A stretch of 5,028 nt of DNA from DATLEX01 sp035525015 (GCA_035525015.1 DATLFC010000173.1:1-5028), one strand, 5' to 3'. Shown: positions 1-5,028, numbered from the stretch's first letter. Notes: generated from the letters alone by a model not told the origin. A program made the numbers and translations.

Positions 1-1141
1 CGTCGCGGGCGGCCCACGGATCGCGAAACAGCACGCCGCGCGTCTCGTCGAAGCGTTGCGCGATGTCGGCGCGCAGCAGGTCGAGCGCGGCCCGCAGCGG
101 AGCGCGCCACTGCTGGTTCCAGCCCTCGCGCGCGCCGCCGCTGCAGCCGCAGTCGGCGTACCAGCGACCGACACCGTGCGCGCAGCTCCATGCGGTGCCC
201 TCACCGTTGGGCCCGGACTTGATCTCCACCTCCATGCGCGGCGGATGGTCGTCGAGGAACGCGCCGTAGTTCGTTAGCGTGAACCCGCGCGCTGGCGCCT
301 CGTGCATCAGCGCATGCGCGAGCCCGCGATCGCCGTGACGCGTGTGGTGTCCGTAGCTCTCGCCGTCGGTCGCGATGTGGACGAGGCGTCCCGGCCCGCG
401 GCCGGCATGCGCGATCCGGCCGACGTACGCCTGGCTCGAGGCGAGCGAGCCCTCGAAGGCGATCGCCCGCGAGATCGGGCCGTCGTAGAAGAAGATCGCG
501 ATCGATCGTCCCGTGGGGAGGGGGCAGAGATACGGCATGGTCGGGTCGAGCGAGCCGTTGACGTCTGTCCATTCCGTCTCGCCGATCTTCCGGGTCCGCG
601 CGGCCTGATGCGGCTCCAGGATCGTGAAGGCGATGTCTTCGGCTGCCAGCGCTTCGAGTGAGGCGACGTCGACGGCCGTCTCCGGAAGCCACATCCCTTC
701 CGGCTTCCTGCCGAAGCGGTGCTCGAAATCGCGCGCGCCCCAGTGAACCTGCGTCCGCTTGTCGCGATCGCTGCCCAGCGGCAGGATGGTGTGGTTGTAA
801 GCCTGGGCGATGGCGGAGCCGTGACCGGAGTAACGCTGGCGGCTCTCCCGGTCCCCTTCGAGGATCGCCGCGTAGGTCGCAGGCGCGCACTCCTCCAGCC
901 AGCTCAGGAGCGTCGGGCCGAAGTTGAAGTTGATCGCGCCGTAGTTGTTGACGATCTTCAGGATCCGTTCGCGCGGGTCGAGGATCCGCGAGGTCGCGTT
1001 CGGCTCGTAGCACTCGGCGGTGATCCGCTCGTTCCAGTCGTGGTAGGGGCTTGCCGTATCCTGCGTCTCGACCGCCTCGAGCCAGGGGTTCTCGCGGGGT
1101 GGCTGGTAGAAATGTCCGTGAATGCAGAGGAACCGGTCCAT
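1..1141 (-). CDS. GH57-type glycoside hydrolase with start of DUF3536 domain (partial, 3' end off window)
   Basis: The frame is open from an ATG at 1141 to the left edge, giving 380 codons, so the C-terminus is missing. The N-terminus carries the GH57 region 1 signature HGHFYQPPRENPW (residues 8-20). It is followed by PYHDWNERI (32-40), NFNFGP (71-76) and GHGSAIAQAYNH (106-117), then MWLPETAVD (150-158), where E154 is the expected catalytic nucleophile. ATDGESYGHH (257-266) follows, with D259 the likely acid/base. After about residue 310 the Cys/Trp-rich stretch with GRWYADCGC and QQWRAPLR fits the DUF3536 domain that follows the catalytic domain in this family. Members are usually about 800 residues, so roughly half is visible. 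The family acts on alpha-glucans, plausibly glycogen or another storage polymer; the exact substrate cannot be told. No signal peptide is seen, so it is probably cytoplasmic. It lies 22 bp downstream of the response regulator on the same strand. There is no clear Shine-Dalgarno sequence before the ATG. Confidence 0.93.
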   Translation of the reverse strand, partial: MDRFLCIHGHFYQPPRENPWLEAVETQDTASPYHDWNERITAECYEPNATSRILDPRERILKIVNNYGAINFNFGPTLLSWLEECAPATYAAILEGDRESRQRYSGHGSAIAQAYNHTILPLGSDRDKRTQVHWGARDFEHRFGRKPEGMWLPETAVDVASLEALAAEDIAFTILEPHQAARTRKIGETEWTDVNGSLDPTMPYLCPLPTGRSIAIFFYDGPISRAIAFEGSLASSQAYVGRIAHAGRGPGRLVHIATDGESYGHHTRHGDRGLAHALMHEAPARGFTLTNYGAFLDDHPPRMEVEIKSGPNGEGTAWSCAHGVGRWYADCGCSGGAREGWNQQWRAPLRAALDLLRADIAQRFDETRGVLFRDPWAARD

Positions 1142-1153
1142 GCGGCGGGGCGC

Positions 1154-1159
1154 ATTGTA
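1154..1159 (-). promoter_or_regulatory. possible -10 element (TACAAT) before the GH57 gene
   Basis: On the minus strand TACAAT ends 12 bases before the GH57 start codon, inside the 22-bp gap after the response-regulator stop. If it works as a -10 box, the transcript would begin about 5 bases before the ATG, almost leaderless, which would fit the lack of a Shine-Dalgarno sequence. No good -35 box is visible 16-18 bases upstream, so the evidence is weak. The same TACAATGCG string occurs at the start of the FHA gene (4134-4142). Confidence 0.25.
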
Positions 1160-1163
1160 GCGG

Positions 1164-1595
1164 TTACCGGCCGACCACCCGGATCAGCTCCTCGAAATCG
1201 ACCGGCTTTCGCAGAACGCTCCGGATGGCTTCCGGAAACCGCTGCTGGATGGCTGCGCTCGGCAGGTCGTCCGCCGGCGCCGCCGTGACGACGATGATGA
1301 CGGGGGCGCTCCCCTGGAAGTTGAGGGAAGGGTCCGAGATCATCGCTTTCAGCGAATCGAGAAAGTCGCCGCCGCTCATCTTCGGCATCATCATGTCGAG
1401 GACGACGACGTCGAACCGTCCCGTCAGGACGTGATGCAGGGCGTCGACGCCGTCGCGTGCCCCCTCCACCTCCAGGTGGGCGCGACAACCGAGGCAGTCC
1501 ATCAGCGATCTGCGAATCGCTTCATCGTCCTCGACGACCAGCACTCTTCGCGGCAGCACGGGGTAGCTGTGAAAGCAACAACCCCGCCACCGCAC
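1164..1595 (-). CDS. single-domain response regulator (CheY-like receiver)
   Basis: This is a stand-alone phosphoacceptor receiver of 143 residues with no output domain. Counting from the GTG at 1595, the features are: VLVVEDDE (18-25), with the acidic D23/D24 that bind Mg2+; LDMMMPKMSG (66-75), with D67 as the phosphorylated aspartate; the switch threonine T104 in VVTA; and K130 in the conserved KP. Together they cover the full CheY fold, so the protein should be phosphorylatable by a histidine kinase, none of which is in the window. The start is uncertain. GTG 1595 lies 7 bp after the amidohydrolase stop and has a weak GGGTG upstream. A second GTG at 1559 would start just before the first beta-strand (VLPRRVLVV) and give 131 residues, nearer the usual receiver length. 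It lies between the amidohydrolase and the GH57 gene on one strand and may be co-transcribed with both. What it controls cannot be inferred from the sequence. Confidence 0.93.
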   Translation of the reverse strand: MRWRGCCFHSYPVLPRRVLVVEDDEAIRRSLMDCLGCRAHLEVEGARDGVDALHHVLTGRFDVVVLDMMMPKMSGGDFLDSLKAMISDPSLNFQGSAPVIIVVTAAPADDLPSAAIQQRFPEAIRSVLRKPVDFEELIRVVGR

Positions 1596-1602
1596 CCAAA
1601 GC

Positions 1603-2472
1603 CTACGGCTTCACAATGCCCTGATACGTATCCGGCCGCCGATCACGAAAAAACTGCCAGGTGTTCCGCACTTCGCGGATCTTGTCCATGTCGAGCTCCG
1701 CCGTGACGAGCGCGTCCTTGTCGCGCTCAGCCGTGGCGAGGAACTGTCCGCGCGGGTCGCAGAAGTAGCTCTGCCCGTAGAACTCGCCGATGTTCCATGG
1801 CGCTTCGTACCCGACGCGGTTGATGGCGCCGACGAAATAGCCGTTGGCGACGGCGTGCGCGGGCTGCTCGAGCTTCCAGAGGTACTCGGAGAGGCCGGCC
1901 ACGGTCGCCGAAGGGTTGAAGACGATCTCCGCCCCGGCGAGGCCGAGCTCGCGCGCTCCCTCGGGGAAATGGCGGTCGTAGCAGATGTAGACGCCGACCT
2001 TGGCGTACTGCGTGTCGAATACCGGATAGCCGAGATTGCCGGGGCGGAAGTAGTACTTCTCCCAGAAGCCGGGGGCCACGTGGGGGATGTGGTTCTTCCG
2101 GTACTTGCCGAGGTATTTGCCGTCGGCGTCGATGACGGCGGCGGTGTTGTAGTAGACGCCGGCTGACTCCTCTTCATACAGAGGGACGACGATGACCATC
2201 TTGTAGCGGCGGGCATACTCCTGCATGAGCTTCGTGGTCGGGCCGTCGGGGATCTGCTCGACCGACTCGTACCAGCGGGGATTCTGCTCGGCGCAGAAGT
2301 AGGGTCCGGTGAAGATCTCCTGCATGCAGAGCATCTGGACGCCCTCGGCGCCGGCCTGATCGATGTACTTCAGCGTCCGGTCGATCTGCGCCTCGCGGAT
2401 CTTCTCGATCGGCTCCTCGACGCTCGCCGCGAGCGCGGTTTGAATCAGGCCACATTTGACAATACGGGACAT
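1603..2472 (-). CDS. nitrilase-superfamily amidohydrolase, beta-ureidopropionase / N-carbamoylputrescine amidase type
   Basis: This 289-residue carbon-nitrogen hydrolase has the full Glu-Lys-Cys triad: E52 in MQEIFTGPYF, K126 in GKYRKNHIPHV and nucleophile C164 in YICYDRHFPEGAREL. The surrounding motifs YYNTAAVIDADG (107-118), FNPSAT (185-190) and FFRDRRPDTY (274-283) fit the branch that hydrolyses N-carbamoyl amines, releasing CO2 and ammonia. The length is normal and no signal peptide is seen, so it is a cytoplasmic enzyme. A dihydropyrimidinase on the same strand at the right edge supports the beta-ureidopropionase role (N-carbamoyl-beta-alanine to beta-alanine, third step of reductive pyrimidine breakdown). 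N-carbamoylputrescine amidase remains possible because the two share these motifs. The ATG at 2472 was chosen over a TTG at 2505 because a strong AAGGAG lies 5 bases upstream and the family N-terminus (VKCGLIQTA) begins right after it. Confidence 0.93.
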   Translation of the reverse strand: MSRIVKCGLIQTALAASVEEPIEKIREAQIDRTLKYIDQAGAEGVQMLCMQEIFTGPYFCAEQNPRWYESVEQIPDGPTTKLMQEYARRYKMVIVVPLYEEESAGVYYNTAAVIDADGKYLGKYRKNHIPHVAPGFWEKYYFRPGNLGYPVFDTQYAKVGVYICYDRHFPEGARELGLAGAEIVFNPSATVAGLSEYLWKLEQPAHAVANGYFVGAINRVGYEAPWNIGEFYGQSYFCDPRGQFLATAERDKDALVTAELDMDKIREVRNTWQFFRDRRPDTYQGIVKP

Positions 2473-2477
2473 GGAAT

Positions 2478-2483
2478 CTCCTT
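2478..2483 (-). promoter_or_regulatory. Shine-Dalgarno site of the amidohydrolase gene
   Basis: AAGGAG on the minus strand, 5 bases from the ATG at 2472. It is the only strong ribosome binding site recognised in the window, and it fixes the start of the amidohydrolase at 2472 rather than at the upstream TTG at 2505. Confidence 0.8.
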
Positions 2484-2497
2484 CTGGAAAGGTCCGT

Positions 2498-2503
2498 ATT
2501 ATC
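2498..2503 (-). promoter_or_regulatory. possible -10 element (GATAAT) of the amidohydrolase promoter
   Basis: GATAAT on the minus strand matches the TATAAT consensus at five of six positions and lies in an AT-richer patch of otherwise GC-rich DNA. Transcription would start near 2490, leaving a short leader of about 18 bases containing the AAGGAG. With a 17-base spacer the -35 position (2521-2526) falls in the heptamer repeat and reads TTCATC, a poor match to TTGACA. Confidence 0.4.
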
Positions 2504-2510
2504 AACGAGA

Positions 2511-2547
2511 AAGGATGAAGGATGAAGGATGAAGGATGAAGGAGAAG
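2511..2547. repeat. tandem heptamer repeat, (GGATGAA)x4 plus degenerate copy
   Basis: Four perfect copies of GGATGAA occupy 2513-2540, preceded by AA and followed by a degenerate copy, GGAGAAG. It is non-coding and lies in the divergent intergenic region between the amidohydrolase and the kinase relic. Such simple heptamer arrays probably arise by replication slippage and vary in copy number. Being 7 bases long, each added or lost copy would shift the spacing of any flanking promoter elements. There are no spacers, so it is not a CRISPR array. Confidence 0.95.
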
Positions 2548-2561
2548 CTCCTAACTTCTCC
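2541..2561. promoter_or_regulatory. perfect 7-bp inverted repeat (hairpin or operator candidate)
   Basis: GGAGAAG (2541-2547) and CTTCTCC (2555-2561) are exact reverse complements around a 7-base loop. The left arm is also the degenerate last unit of the heptamer array. No T-run follows on either strand, so it is not a typical terminator. Its position 28 bp before the start of the kinase relic suggests a protein-binding palindrome or a leader hairpin, but no function is shown. A second pair, CCTAAC (2550-2555) and GTTAGG (2580-2585), overlaps it and would compete with it for pairing. Confidence 0.45.
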
Positions 2562-2588
2562 GTACGAAATCCGTAGTAGGTTAGGCAG

Positions 2589-3495
2589 ATGACATCACCG
2601 GGGTCGGTTCCGGCGGGGACTCGGGTCGGCCGTTACGAGATCGTCTCTCTCCTCGGCAAGGGAGGGATGGGGGAGGTCTACGCGGCGCACGACGACGGGT
2701 CCGGCGCGCTCGTGACCGCCTACGAGCGGGACCAGCCTCCGCAGATCTGGTTCGTCCCTGCCGGATCGACGACGGGGCAGAAGATCACCTCGGAGATCAG
2801 CGCTTACTACTCCGTCACGCCGACGGCGGATTCGCAGTCGTTCAGCGCCGTGCGCGACACGACCGACGCGAACGTCATGACCCTGTCGCTCGACGATCCC
2901 GCCGGCTCGGCCAGGGCGCTGACCGCCGGTTTCGGGAACTTCTGCGGCGCCGGCGGCGTCCGCTGGCTCAACGACCGGCAGGTCATCTACTCCGACATCG
3001 AAGGAGAGATGAACACCTACTTCGTCGCCGATGTCGCCGGGGGTACGCCGCAGCGCCTCATCCGTAATCTGGCGGCGTGGAGAGCGGCGGTCTCGCCGGA
3101 CGGACGGCGTATCGCTTTCGTCTCGGATAAGGGAGGGCGCAACCAGATCTGGATCGCCGACTCCAACGGCGAAAACGCGCGGAAGCTGACCGAGGATCAG
3201 GGCGGCCTCCCGGCGTTCACTCCGGACGGGAAGCACGTCCTTCGCCGTTCCACGCTTCGGATCGGCGCCGCACTTTGCGTGGCATCCGGACGGAGATGGC
3301 TTCCTCTTCCTCGATACGAAGGACGGCGTCGGCAACGTCTGGCTGCAGCCGCTCGACGGAGGGGAGCCGCGACAGCAGACATTCTTCTCGACGGGGGCGA
3401 TCTTCTCGTTCGACATCTCGCGCGACGGCAGGTCGCTCGTCCTCTCCCGCGGCGAAATGACGCGCGACGCGGTCCTGATCCGCAACTGGCGCTGA
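2589..3495 (+). pseudogene. Ser/Thr protein kinase-TolB-like beta-propeller gene, internally deleted and frameshifted
   Basis: The ATG at 2589 opens with a normal kinase N-terminus: RYEIVSLLGKGGMGEVY (15-31) contains the glycine-rich ATP loop. At about residue 35 (AAHD) it jumps straight into beta-propeller sequence such as VTAYERDQPPQIWFVPAG. The VAIK lysine, HRD and DFG motifs and the usual linker or membrane segment are all absent, so several hundred residues appear lost in frame. Propeller blades follow, with repeats such as AAVSPDGRRIAFVSDKGG and IWIADSNGENARKLT. After V217 (codon 3237-3239) the reading moves by one base. The frame starting with TTC at 3241 gives 84 more residues of typical family sequence, including FAWHPDGDGFLFLD, NVWLQPLDGG and the end VLIRNWR, with a stop at 3493-3495. 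Unshifted, the frame degenerates into Arg-rich nonsense ending at 3515. It cannot be an active kinase. It is either a true relic or, for the frameshift and possibly the deletion, a sequencing or assembly error. Confidence 0.88.
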
Positions 3496-3511
3496 ATTAC
3501 TCCGAAATGAG

Positions 3512-4138
3512 CTAAAGCGCTGTTCTGGTCGGGGGCAGGACGCCGACTCTCTCGAGCCGCAGGTGTGTCGTCCCGATGACGATCGTCTCACCCGGCGCGA
3601 CGACGACGGGCGATGACACGCGCGTCGTGCCGACGAACGTGCCGTTCTTGCTGCGGAGGTCCTCGAGCGTGACCTTGTTCTGGTCGAGGATGAGACGGGC
3701 GTGGTGGCGGGAGACATCGGGCGCGGAGATGACGATCGCGGCCTCCGGATCGCGGCCGATCATATTCTCGCCGGAGCGGAGCGGGATCTGATCGCGGCCC
3801 AGGAAGACGACGAAGCGGGGCGTCTCCTCGACCGTGCCGGCCGCCTCGAACGCGTAGCCGAAGCGGTGCACGGTGCGGATCACCTCGTGATCGTCGTCGC
3901 CGATCGCTTTCCGGATCTCGGCCACGAGGTTGTGCAGGTTCCCCGTCTCCACCGTGGTGTCGGGCCAGAGTATGTCGGCGAGGTCTTCCTTCGAGCGGGG
4001 CTGGGGGGCGGCTGTGACCAGCACCTCGAGCAGCGTGAATGCCTTCGGCGTGAGCGGGACGCGGCTGCCGTCGCGCGTCAGCTCACGCAGCCCGGAATCG
4101 AACACGCACGTGCCGAAACGCAGCCGCATCGAGCGCAT
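3512..4138 (-). CDS. winged-helix (OmpR-type) DNA-binding protein with C-terminal FHA domain
   Basis: This 208-residue protein has two domains. Residues about 5-99 form an OmpR/ToxR-type winged helix: VPLTPKAFTLLEVLV (27-41), the segment around 48-82 with the recognition helix, and the wing VIRTVHRFGYAFE (86-98). Residues about 108-195 form a forkhead-associated domain with the phosphothreonine-binding set MIGRD (126-130), SRHHARL (143-149) and SKNGTFVG (163-170). R129, S143, H146 and N165 are the key positions. It should bind DNA and be controlled by docking to a Thr-phosphorylated partner, made by a Hanks-type kinase. The only kinase sequence nearby is the dead relic, which converges on it with 16 bp between the two ends. 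No receiver domain is present. The start may be ATG 4138 or ATG 4129; neither has a Shine-Dalgarno sequence. Target genes are unknown; the divergent JAMM gene is the nearest candidate. Confidence 0.93.
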   Translation of the reverse strand: MRSMRLRFGTCVFDSGLRELTRDGSRVPLTPKAFTLLEVLVTAAPQPRSKEDLADILWPDTTVETGNLHNLVAEIRKAIGDDDHEVIRTVHRFGYAFEAAGTVEETPRFVVFLGRDQIPLRSGENMIGRDPEAAIVISAPDVSRHHARLILDQNKVTLEDLRSKNGTFVGTTRVSSPVVVAPGETIVIGTTHLRLERVGVLPPTRTAL

Positions 4139-4142
4139 TGTA
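4137..4142 (-). promoter_or_regulatory. possible -10 element (TACAAT) overlapping the FHA gene start
   Basis: TACAAT on the minus strand shares its final AT with the ATG at 4138. If used as a -10 box, transcription would start at about 4130-4129, that is, at or one base before the second ATG (residue 4), giving a leaderless mRNA. That would explain the lack of a Shine-Dalgarno sequence and favour 4129 as the true start. There is no recognisable -35 box, so confidence is low. Confidence 0.27.
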
Positions 4143-4216
4143 CGGCGCGGCCGGTTCAGAGGTTTCTCCCAGAACTCCCGCAGTTCTTACCGGAACCAGA
4201 AGCCGATCGTGAGCAC

Positions 4217-4711
4217 ATGCTCGCGTTCGTTCTGTCCACGATGTTCGCCTGCGGCGACCTCTGCGCCGCCGGCGCGGTCAGGCACTACGCGGAGCTGCTG
4301 CGCGCCGGCGGCTACGGGCGCCTCCCGACGGAGCGCGCCGCGTTCCTGATCCGGGAGAGCGACGGCACGATCACGATGTCGCCATGGGAGTACTCCGGGT
4401 TCCAGCGCGCCGTCTTCCGCGGATCGGTGCCACAGCGCACCATCGCCATCGTACACACCCACCCGCTCGCGGCACCGAAGCCGTCTGCCGGCGACCGGCA
4501 GACCGCGGCCGGCCTCGGAATTCCTGTCATCGTCGTCACGCCGGAGAGGGTTGTTGCTGCGATGCCTGAAGGGGCGGTCGTTGTGTTGGTGGGAAAGAGG
4601 TCCTGGTGGTCAATTACCCGCACCATCAATTCTCCCGCGGCGAAAACGCCAGCCCCCGCTTCAAAAACTGCCCGTGGCCCTCGCGGCCGACGTACTTTTC
4701 TTCCTCGATGA
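4217..4711 (+). CDS. JAB/MPN (JAMM-motif) metalloprotease-like protein
   Basis: From the ATG at 4217 it gives 164 residues. The zinc-binding JAMM signature is exact: H80-T-H82-P, seven residues, then S90-x-x-D93 (VHTHPLAAPKPSAGD). E40 in TERAAFLIRE is the likely catalytic glutamate. The following IPVIVVTPERVVAAM (102-116) fits the core strands of the fold. Family members cleave isopeptide or peptide bonds, for example at ubiquitin-like C-termini, but no E1, E2 or ubiquitin-like partner is in the window, so the substrate is unknown. The fold seems to end near W130-W131. The last 30 or so residues are low-complexity, rich in Pro, Ala and Arg, and lie antisense to the dihydropyrimidinase 3' end, which suggests a lost stop codon. 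The first 11 residues are hydrophobic but lack the positive charges of a clear signal peptide. The open frame continues upstream as an artefact antisense to the FHA gene; 4217 is the first ATG outside that gene. It is transcribed divergently from the FHA gene across 78 bp. Confidence 0.75.
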   Translation: MLAFVLSTMFACGDLCAAGAVRHYAELLRAGGYGRLPTERAAFLIRESDGTITMSPWEYSGFQRAVFRGSVPQRTIAIVHTHPLAAPKPSAGDRQTAAGLGIPVIVVTPERVVAAMPEGAVVVLVGKRSWWSITRTINSPAAKTPAPASKTARGPRGRRTFLPR

Positions 4712-5028
4712 CCAGCTCGCCGCGTGACAGGACGGTCTTCGTCACGCCGCGCACCTTCATCCCTTCGTAGCAGGAGTAGTCGACGTTCATGTGGTGCTTC
4801 TTCGCGGAGATGGTCATCTCCTCGTCGGGGTCGAAGATGACGATGTCGGCGTCCGAGCCGACGGCGATCGTTCCCTTCCTCGGGAAGAGCCCGAAGATCT
4901 TCGCCGGCGCAGTCGAGACGATCTCGACGAAGCGGTTGACGCTGATCCTTCCCTCGGCCACCCCGCCGTTGTAGACGAGGCTCATCCGATGCTCGACCCC
5001 CGGACCGCCGTTCGGGATCTTCGAGAAG
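4626..5028 (-). CDS. hydA: dihydropyrimidinase (hydantoinase family), C-terminal fragment
   Basis: The frame enters from the right edge (first full codon 5027-5025) and ends with TGA at 4626-4628, showing the last 133 residues of an enzyme usually about 460-480 long. Diagnostic family sequence is present in order: FSKIPNGGPGVEHRM at the visible start, a substrate-pocket region of the cyclic amidohydrolases; STAPAKIFGLFPRKGTI; GSDADIVIFDP; HHMNVDYSCYEG; and VLSRGELVIEE. The metal ligands lie upstream of the window. The enzyme opens the ring of 5,6-dihydrouracil or dihydrothymine to the N-carbamoyl-beta-amino acid, the substrate of the amidohydrolase type encoded at 1603-2472. The ATG at 4985 is internal and is not a start. 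The last 86 bp overlap the JAMM gene tail to tail. Hydantoinase or phenylhydantoinase activity on related rings cannot be excluded. Confidence 0.93.
   Translation of the reverse strand, partial: FSKIPNGGPGVEHRMSLVYNGGVAEGRISVNRFVEIVSTAPAKIFGLFPRKGTIAVGSDADIVIFDPDEEMTISAKKHHMNVDYSCYEGMKVRGVTKTVLSRGELVIEEEKYVGREGHGQFLKRGLAFSPREN

Noticed and set aside
458..467. GGCGATCGCC palindrome resembling the cyanobacterial HIP1 octamer
   Set aside because: It is a single copy inside coding sequence and is explained by Ala/Ile codons in GC-rich DNA.
1153..1155. ATG at 1155 (minus) as an alternative GH57 start
   Set aside because: It is out of frame with the GH57 sequence; the ATG at 1141 is in frame and begins the conserved N-terminus.
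201..1288. Long open frames opposite or out of frame with the GH57 gene (for example 201-1013 minus and 719-1288 plus)
   Set aside because: Their translations are Arg/Pro/Ala-rich with no family motifs, while the 1-1141 minus frame carries clear GH57 motifs. They are shadows of GC-rich coding DNA.
2473..2505. Upstream TTG start of the amidohydrolase at 2505
   Set aside because: The added 11 residues translate the promoter and ribosome-binding region. The ATG at 2472 has a strong AAGGAG 5 bases upstream.
2511..2547. Short repeats as a CRISPR array
   Set aside because: The units are 7 bp and directly adjacent with no spacers, and no cas gene is present.
2595..3485. 296-codon open frame on the minus strand opposite the kinase relic
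   Set aside because: Its composition is Arg-rich with no motif, and the plus strand gives clear propeller sequence in two frames.
3496..3511. Bidirectional terminator between the convergent relic and FHA gene
   Set aside because: The gap is 16 bp and no GC-rich stem with a T-run is visible on either strand.
3701..4216. N-terminal extension of the JAMM frame back to an ATG at 3701
   Set aside because: This part lies antisense to the well-supported FHA gene and has no recognisable domain, so the gene is started at 4217.
4217..4711. JAMM protein as part of a ubiquitin-like, CBASS or other anti-phage operon
   Set aside because: No E1, E2, ubiquitin-like, cyclase or effector gene lies in the window; its neighbours are an FHA regulator and pyrimidine catabolism genes.

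Overview
The window is a high-GC bacterial chromosome fragment, most likely from Acidobacteriota. Three things point there: a Ser/Thr-kinase/TolB-like beta-propeller relic, a stand-alone winged-helix-FHA regulator, and a two-domain GH57/DUF3536 glycosidase, all of which are typical of that phylum. The phylum call is inference, since no rRNA or other phylogenetic marker is present. No tRNA, rRNA, CRISPR array, transposase or phage gene was seen.

Layout, left to right. 1-1141 (minus): N-terminal part of a GH57-type glycoside hydrolase that runs off the left edge. 1164-1595 (minus): a single-domain response regulator. 1603-2472 (minus): a nitrilase-superfamily amidohydrolase of the beta-ureidopropionase/N-carbamoyl-putrescine type. 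These three lie head to tail with gaps of 22 and 7 bp and could be co-transcribed. 2473-2588: a 116-bp divergent intergenic region with a heptamer tandem repeat and a small perfect inverted repeat. 2589-3495 (plus): a degenerate kinase/beta-propeller gene that has lost almost the whole kinase domain and carries a frameshift. 3512-4138 (minus): a winged-helix plus FHA regulator, convergent with the relic. 4217-4711 (plus): a small JAB/MPN (JAMM) metalloprotease-like protein, divergent from the FHA gene. 4626-5028 (minus): the C-terminal end of a dihydropyrimidinase, whose 3' end overlaps the JAMM gene tail to tail.

Biological reading. Dihydropyrimidinase (right edge) and the beta-ureidopropionase-like amidohydrolase would catalyse the second and third steps of reductive pyrimidine catabolism (dihydrouracil to N-carbamoyl-beta-alanine to beta-alanine, CO2 and ammonia). 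They point the same way but are separated by about 2.15 kb holding the kinase relic, the FHA regulator and the JAMM gene. That block looks like a signalling-type insertion in a catabolic locus. I see no convincing new multi-gene system. The most unusual items are the in-frame-deleted and frameshifted kinase/propeller relic, the FHA/JAMM divergent pair, and the repeat and hairpin cluster in the 2473-2588 intergenic region.
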